Shown here: one piece after another, positions 38,812 to 42,355 of the stretch
Position numbering within the stretch: position 1 is the first letter of the stretch
How the letters are laid out: each line of letters opens with the position of its first letter
From: CAZGKW01 sp964526295
GTDB taxonomy: Bacteria; Planctomycetota; Phycisphaerae; FEN-1346
Reading direction: 5' to 3'
DNA length: 42,355 nucleotides
Assembly (NCBI GenBank): GCA_964526295.1
Contig: CAZGKW010000038.1
Span: forward strand, 1-42,355
Notes under the pieces: generated by a model
The model's database searches: none
What the model was told of the DNA's origin: nothing
The model's input: the letters and a program-made list of their open reading frames with translations, nothing else
Position numbers and translations under genes: made by a program

Positions 38812-39873
38812 GTGGTGGGTACAATTCATTTCGCGAGCGAGGATGCGCTCGTCAGGCTTCTCGACTCGCTCGACGCCGCCGACGTCTACGCGTCGGTCCG
38901 GCGGGAGCGCGAGTCAGAGTACTGCAACCTCCGCAAGGTGCCCGAGGCCGAGGTCGCCCTCCGCGAACCCCGCCCCAGCGCCAGCCCGAAGTCGTTCCTC
39001 CAGCCGGCCAAGGAACGGGTCGCCGTCTACTCCTGCGAGGGCGTCGACGAGGAGGCGTCGTGCCCGGCGTGCGGCCGGCGGGCCCTGGTGGGCCTGCGCG
39101 GCTGCGACATGAAGGCCGTCGAGTACCTGGACAAGGTATTCACCGAAGGGGAGTTCTCGGACCCGTTCTACGAGGCGCGCCGGGACGCCGATATCCTGAT
39201 CTCGGTTGACTGCGTCGAGGCCCACGAGACGTGTTTCTGTGCGTCCCTGGGCTCGAAGCCCTTCGCCGAGGCCGGGTTCGACCTCAACCTGACGCCCATC
39301 GAGTCGGGCTATCTCGTGGAGGTCGGGAGCGAGAAAGGCCAGGCCATCGTCGAGAAGATGGGCGAGGCCCTCCCCGAGGCGACCGACGAGCAGATCCGGC
39401 AGCGCGACACCGTCCGCCAGAAGACCCTCGACCAGCTCGAGGCCCAGAACGAGGGCTTCCGCGTCACCGACCGGGTCCAGGAGGTGCTCCTCGGGAAGCA
39501 GGATTCGGCCGAATGGGGAGAGCAGATGGCCGACTGCGTCGAATGCGCGGCCTGCACGTTCATCTGCCCCACCTGCCACTGCTTCTACCTGTACGACCAG
39601 GTGGCGGGGGAGGACTTCGAGCGGGTTCGGACCTGGGACTCGTGCATCCTGGGCGACTACCATCGCATGGCCGGCCCGGAGGGCGCAAAACCCAGCCCCC
39701 GGCCGGGCTTGGCGAGCCGCTGCGCGAACCGCGTCCTCCACAAGTACGCCTTCAGCCCCCAGCAGTACGCCATGCTCGGGTGCACCGGCTGCGGCCGGTG
39801 CATCGAGGCATGCTTCGGCAAGATCGATATCCGGCAGGTCCTGAAGGAGCTGAGCGGTGGCGAAGACGCTTGA
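38812..39873 (+). CDS. Double [4Fe-4S] ferredoxin-like protein (sulfhydrogenase beta/AsrA-like)
   Basis: The 353-residue product ends in two cysteine clusters: CVECAACTFICPTC (Cys242, 245, 248, 252) and CTGCGRCIEAC (Cys324, 327, 330, 334). The N-terminal 230 residues follow the pattern of the beta subunit of NAD(P)-linked [NiFe] hydrogenase/sulfhydrogenase (HydB) and anaerobic sulfite reductase A, including VGLRGCDMKAVEYLDKVF and ISVDCVEAHETCFC. These subunits pass electrons between a flavin subunit and a catalytic subunit. The GTG start at 38812 lies after CGAGGGGGC; no ATG is available nearby. The gene overlaps the next by 17 bases. No hydrogenase or sulfite reductase catalytic subunit is in the window. 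Confidence 0.85.
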   Translation: MVGTIHFASEDALVRLLDSLDAADVYASVRRERESEYCNLRKVPEAEVALREPRPSASPKSFLQPAKERVAVYSCEGVDEEASCPACGRRALVGLRGCDMKAVEYLDKVFTEGEFSDPFYEARRDADILISVDCVEAHETCFCASLGSKPFAEAGFDLNLTPIESGYLVEVGSEKGQAIVEKMGEALPEATDEQIRQRDTVRQKTLDQLEAQNEGFRVTDRVQEVLLGKQDSAEWGEQMADCVECAACTFICPTCHCFYLYDQVAGEDFERVRTWDSCILGDYHRMAGPEGAKPSPRPGLASRCANRVLHKYAFSPQQYAMLGCTGCGRCIEACFGKIDIRQVLKELSGGEDA

Positions 39874-40690
39874 GGCCAACCCTTACGCGCCGCACATAGC
39901 GCGCCTGGGCCGCGTCATCGACGAGACCCCCACCATCAAGACGTTCTGTTTCGACCTGACCGAGCCCCTGGAGTTTCGCGCCGGCCAGTTCGTCCAGCTC
40001 GGCGTCCCCGGCCTGGGCGAAGCCCCCTTCACCCCCTCCAGCGATCCGGCCGACCCGACCCACCTGGAGGTCACAGTCCTTCGGACGGGTCGTGTCACGG
40101 AGCGGCTCCACCGGATGGCCGAAGGCGATACGTGCCTCCTGCGCGGCCCCTACGGCAAGGGCTATCCGGTCGAAAAGCTCGAGGGCAAGGACGTGCTGGT
40201 GGTCGGCGGCGGGGTGGGCCTGGCGCCCCTCCGGGCCCTCATTTACAAGCTCCTCTCGATGACCGATAGTCTCGAGAAGGTCGTCATCAAGTACGGGGCC
40301 CGGGAGACGGCCGAGCTGCTCTTCCGACGACAGTACGAGGACTGGGCGGCCGCGGACAAGGTCACCTTCGAGACGACCATCGACCGGCCGGAGGAGGGGT
40401 GGGACGGCAACGTGGGCGTCGTCACGACGCTCCTGGAGGAGATCGGCTCCCAGGTCGACCTTGCGAACTCCTACGCCTTCTCCTGCGGTCCGGAGATCAT
40501 GCTCAAGTTCGTCACCCTCAAGCTCCTCGACGAGGGATTCACCCCCGAGCAGATCTACCTGTCGATGAACCGGCGGATGAGCTGCGGCATCGGCAAGTGC
40601 GGCCGGTGCAACATCGGCCCCTATTACCTGTGCAAGGACGGTCCGGACATCTGCTACGCGAAGATCAAGGACTACCCGAATGTCTTCTGA
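39857..40690 (+). CDS. FAD/NAD(P)-binding [2Fe-2S] oxidoreductase subunit (HydG/AsrB-like)
   Basis: A 277-residue protein of the ferredoxin-reductase-like family. The FAD domain has FRAGQFVQLGVPGLGEAP. The NAD(P) domain opens with VLVVGGGVGLAPLRALIY (about 113-130). SCGPEIMLKF and the C-terminal CGIGKCGRCNIGPYYLC (Cys243, 248, 251, 259) bind a [2Fe-2S] cluster, as in dihydroorotate dehydrogenase electron-transfer subunits and hydrogenase gamma subunits. It would exchange electrons between NAD(P)H and the upstream double-cluster protein. The GTG start overlaps the preceding gene by 17 bases and has AAGGAG upstream; its stop overlaps the next gene by 11 bases. The overlaps show a coupled three-gene unit. 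Cytoplasmic, no export signal. Confidence 0.9.
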   Translation: MAKTLEANPYAPHIARLGRVIDETPTIKTFCFDLTEPLEFRAGQFVQLGVPGLGEAPFTPSSDPADPTHLEVTVLRTGRVTERLHRMAEGDTCLLRGPYGKGYPVEKLEGKDVLVVGGGVGLAPLRALIYKLLSMTDSLEKVVIKYGARETAELLFRRQYEDWAAADKVTFETTIDRPEEGWDGNVGVVTTLLEEIGSQVDLANSYAFSCGPEIMLKFVTLKLLDEGFTPEQIYLSMNRRMSCGIGKCGRCNIGPYYLCKDGPDICYAKIKDYPNVF

Positions 40691-42305
40691 TTCCGCCAGC
40701 GACGGCGCCTTGACCGCCCGGTGCCTGATGTGCAACGTCGGCTGCCCGGTCCGGGTCGAGCAGGCCGGGCCGGACCAGTACCGGCCGGATTACGTCCCTC
40801 ACGCCGGCTACGCGGGCCTGTGCGGCCGGGGCAGCGTCCTCGTGGACCTGCTGGACCATCCGGCCCGGATCTACGACGCCCACCGTCACACGAACGAGGG
40901 CCGCGAGGTGCTGGACCTCACGGCCGCCGCCGAAGAGATGGCCGCCGCCCTCCGCGAGGCCGACTCGGCCGCCGTCATCGTCGATGCCAATTACGGCGTG
41001 GACGCGCTGGCGGCGGTGGCGGCGCTCGCGTCGGAGGCCGGGGCCGCCTGGACGGCCCACGTGACGCCGGGCGACGCCGGCCTGGCCCACGGCCTGGACG
41101 CAACCGAGTGCCAGTTCGCGGGGCCGGAGGACCTTGGCGGCGTCGAGGCCCTCCTCGTCGTCGGGAACGCTTACGCGACCCACCCGGTGGCGGCCCACTG
41201 GCCATTCGAGGCCAAGACCAGCCAGCCCCGGATGCCCATCCTGGTGATGGCCGACGGGTGCGGCGTGACAACCCAGTTCGCGACGGGCCTCTACCAGCCG
41301 CGCCTCGGGCCGGGCGAGAAGGCCCGGGCCATCGACGCCGTCCGGACCGGCGACGTCGCCCCCCTGGGGGCCGATGCGGCGGTCCTGGCGGGGTGGAAGT
41401 CGACGCTGGCCGACGCCGAACGGGCCGCCATCGTCGTCGGGGCCGACCTGGGCTACGCCGACGCGATGGCCCTGGGGCGGGCGGTCGCCGCCCTGGCGAA
41501 GGAGACGGGGGCCAAGGTCTGTCCGCTGACGACCTACGGAAACGCCTGGGGGGCGATGCGGGTGGCCGCGTCCGCCGGCGGGGCCTGCCCGATGAAGGTC
41601 CTGCGAGGGCCCCCGAAGGCCCTCCTCCTGGTCGGCGTCGACCTGGTGGCGGCGATGGGCGAGCCGGCGGCGGGGCCCATTCTCGATGCGGTCGAGAAGC
41701 TGATGTACGTCGGCCCGATGCCGAACGCGACCAGCCGCCGGGCGTCGCTGGTCGTGCCGGCGGCGCTGGGGTTCGAGTCGGCGGGCCGGGCGCTCCTTGG
41801 GCCGGGGCGGGAGGTGCGGTTCGAGCCGCTCCTTTCGCCGCCGGCGGGCGTGCCGACGCTCGACGCGGTCCTGTCTATGATGGGGGCCCCGGCCGACGCG
41901 AAGGCCGACCTCTCGGTCCGGGCGACGGGCCCGGAGGAGGCGCCCTGCCGACCCATGGAGGAGCCGGTCGACGGCCGGGTCCTCCTTGCTCCGGCCGTGG
42001 ACTCGATCGACTTCGCCGACGGGAGCCTGACGCGCCAGGCCAAGTGGCCGCAGTCCGTCCGGCCCCGGCCGGTGGTATACCTCGGGTCGGAGGATGCGGA
42101 GGCGGCGGGGCTGGTCGAGTCGGACCTGGCGCGGATCGAGGGGCCCGCCGGCGCGATCGAGGCCGAGGTCCAGGTCCACCCGTCGCAGCGGGCGGGCCAG
42201 GCCCGCGCGAGCGCGGCGTTCGCCGAAGTCCGGTCGGCGATGGGCTGGTCGGTGGACGGGGCGCCGATGGGCGACCCCGCCTGGGTGTCAATAGGCAGGC
42301 CCTAG
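40680..42305 (+). CDS. Small molybdopterin-oxidoreductase-like (NuoG/FwdB-like) subunit
   Basis: The 541-residue product begins with a [4Fe-4S] motif CLMCNVGC (Cys15, 18, 22) plus Cys48 in GLCGRG, as in the molybdopterin oxidoreductase family. The middle shows the paired Rossmann-like segments ALLVVGNAYATHPVAAHW, AAIVVGADLGYADAM and ALLLVGVDLVAAMGEP with VVPAALGFESAG. The C-terminus (about 455-515, VVYLGSEDAEAAGLVESDLARIEG) matches the dinucleotide-binding cap domain. It is short for a formate dehydrogenase, and I see no Cys/Sec at the usual metal-ligand position, so it may be a non-catalytic electron-carrying subunit like NuoG or may use another residue. ATG supported by AAGGA. The last 50 bases of the window after it are AT-richer and hold no recognised gene. 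Confidence 0.72.
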   Translation: MSSDSASDGALTARCLMCNVGCPVRVEQAGPDQYRPDYVPHAGYAGLCGRGSVLVDLLDHPARIYDAHRHTNEGREVLDLTAAAEEMAAALREADSAAVIVDANYGVDALAAVAALASEAGAAWTAHVTPGDAGLAHGLDATECQFAGPEDLGGVEALLVVGNAYATHPVAAHWPFEAKTSQPRMPILVMADGCGVTTQFATGLYQPRLGPGEKARAIDAVRTGDVAPLGADAAVLAGWKSTLADAERAAIVVGADLGYADAMALGRAVAALAKETGAKVCPLTTYGNAWGAMRVAASAGGACPMKVLRGPPKALLLVGVDLVAAMGEPAAGPILDAVEKLMYVGPMPNATSRRASLVVPAALGFESAGRALLGPGREVRFEPLLSPPAGVPTLDAVLSMMGAPADAKADLSVRATGPEEAPCRPMEEPVDGRVLLAPAVDSIDFADGSLTRQAKWPQSVRPRPVVYLGSEDAEAAGLVESDLARIEGPAGAIEAEVQVHPSQRAGQARASAAFAEVRSAMGWSVDGAPMGDPAWVSIGRP

Positions 42306-42355
42306 TGTAGTGTATCAAGCAGATTGCACATTATTCAGTACGGCCCGTGCCCGTT

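Noticed and set aside
42306..42355. Possible terminator or start of another gene at the right edge
   Set aside because: The 50 bases are AT-richer but show no hairpin with T-tract and no start with ribosome site; too short to judge.

Overview
This 42 kb window of very GC-rich DNA most likely comes from a planctomycete-like (PVC group) bacterium. The inference rests on gene content and style rather than a marker gene. It combines a formylglycine sulfatase, PQQ-type beta-propellers with the WRGP/FRGP start motif, several heparinase II/III-like lyases, large secreted proteins of unknown family, a HEAT-repeat protein, and intergenic palindromic repeats. No rRNA, tRNA, CRISPR array or transposase was seen.

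Layout. The left edge (3-608) holds a probably 5'-truncated Mrr-like endonuclease domain with lower GC than the rest, followed by a 580-base gene-free stretch full of palindromes. From 1191 to about 38544 lies a long carbohydrate-degradation region. It starts with a sulfatase (-) divergent from a GH101-like hydrolase and a heparinase-like lyase (+). Next come a small (-) pair (PRTase, PNPOx-like) divergent from a (+) run of four genes: a double DJ-1/PfpI protein, a PQQ-propeller lipoprotein, and two tandem paralogues of a secreted family I do not recognise. A HEAT protein (-) is divergent from a GH-A-type hydrolase (+). A (-) run of four genes follows: a small secreted protein, a 1,261-residue lyase, a PQQ propeller and a Tat-exported galactonate-dehydratase-like enolase. 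A spore-photoproduct-lyase-like radical SAM gene (-) is divergent from a (+) run of six: split altronate dehydratase/sulfolactate lyase-like subunits, two more lyases, an SGNH esterase lipoprotein and a second GH-A-type hydrolase. Finally 38812-42305 is a tightly overlapping three-gene redox module: double Fe-S protein, FAD/NAD/[2Fe-2S] protein and a small molybdopterin-oxidoreductase-like subunit.

How it may work together. Sulfatase, esterase, lyases and hydrolases fit the stepwise breakdown of a sulfated and acylated, uronate-containing glycan. The enolase-superfamily dehydratase and the UxaA-like pair fit downstream processing of the sugar acids. No SusC/SusD or TonB receptor and no sugar transporter is present, so uptake must be encoded elsewhere. 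The exact substrate cannot be read from sequence.

The most interesting points are the tandem unknown family (11873-15252), the stand-alone copy of the giant lyase's N-terminal domain (26068-27111), the redox module at the right edge, a recurrent promoter form (CTGGMA, 18 bases, TAGRAT) with paired promoters at all four divergent junctions, and several families of intergenic palindromes, one of which supplies the stop codon of a gene.
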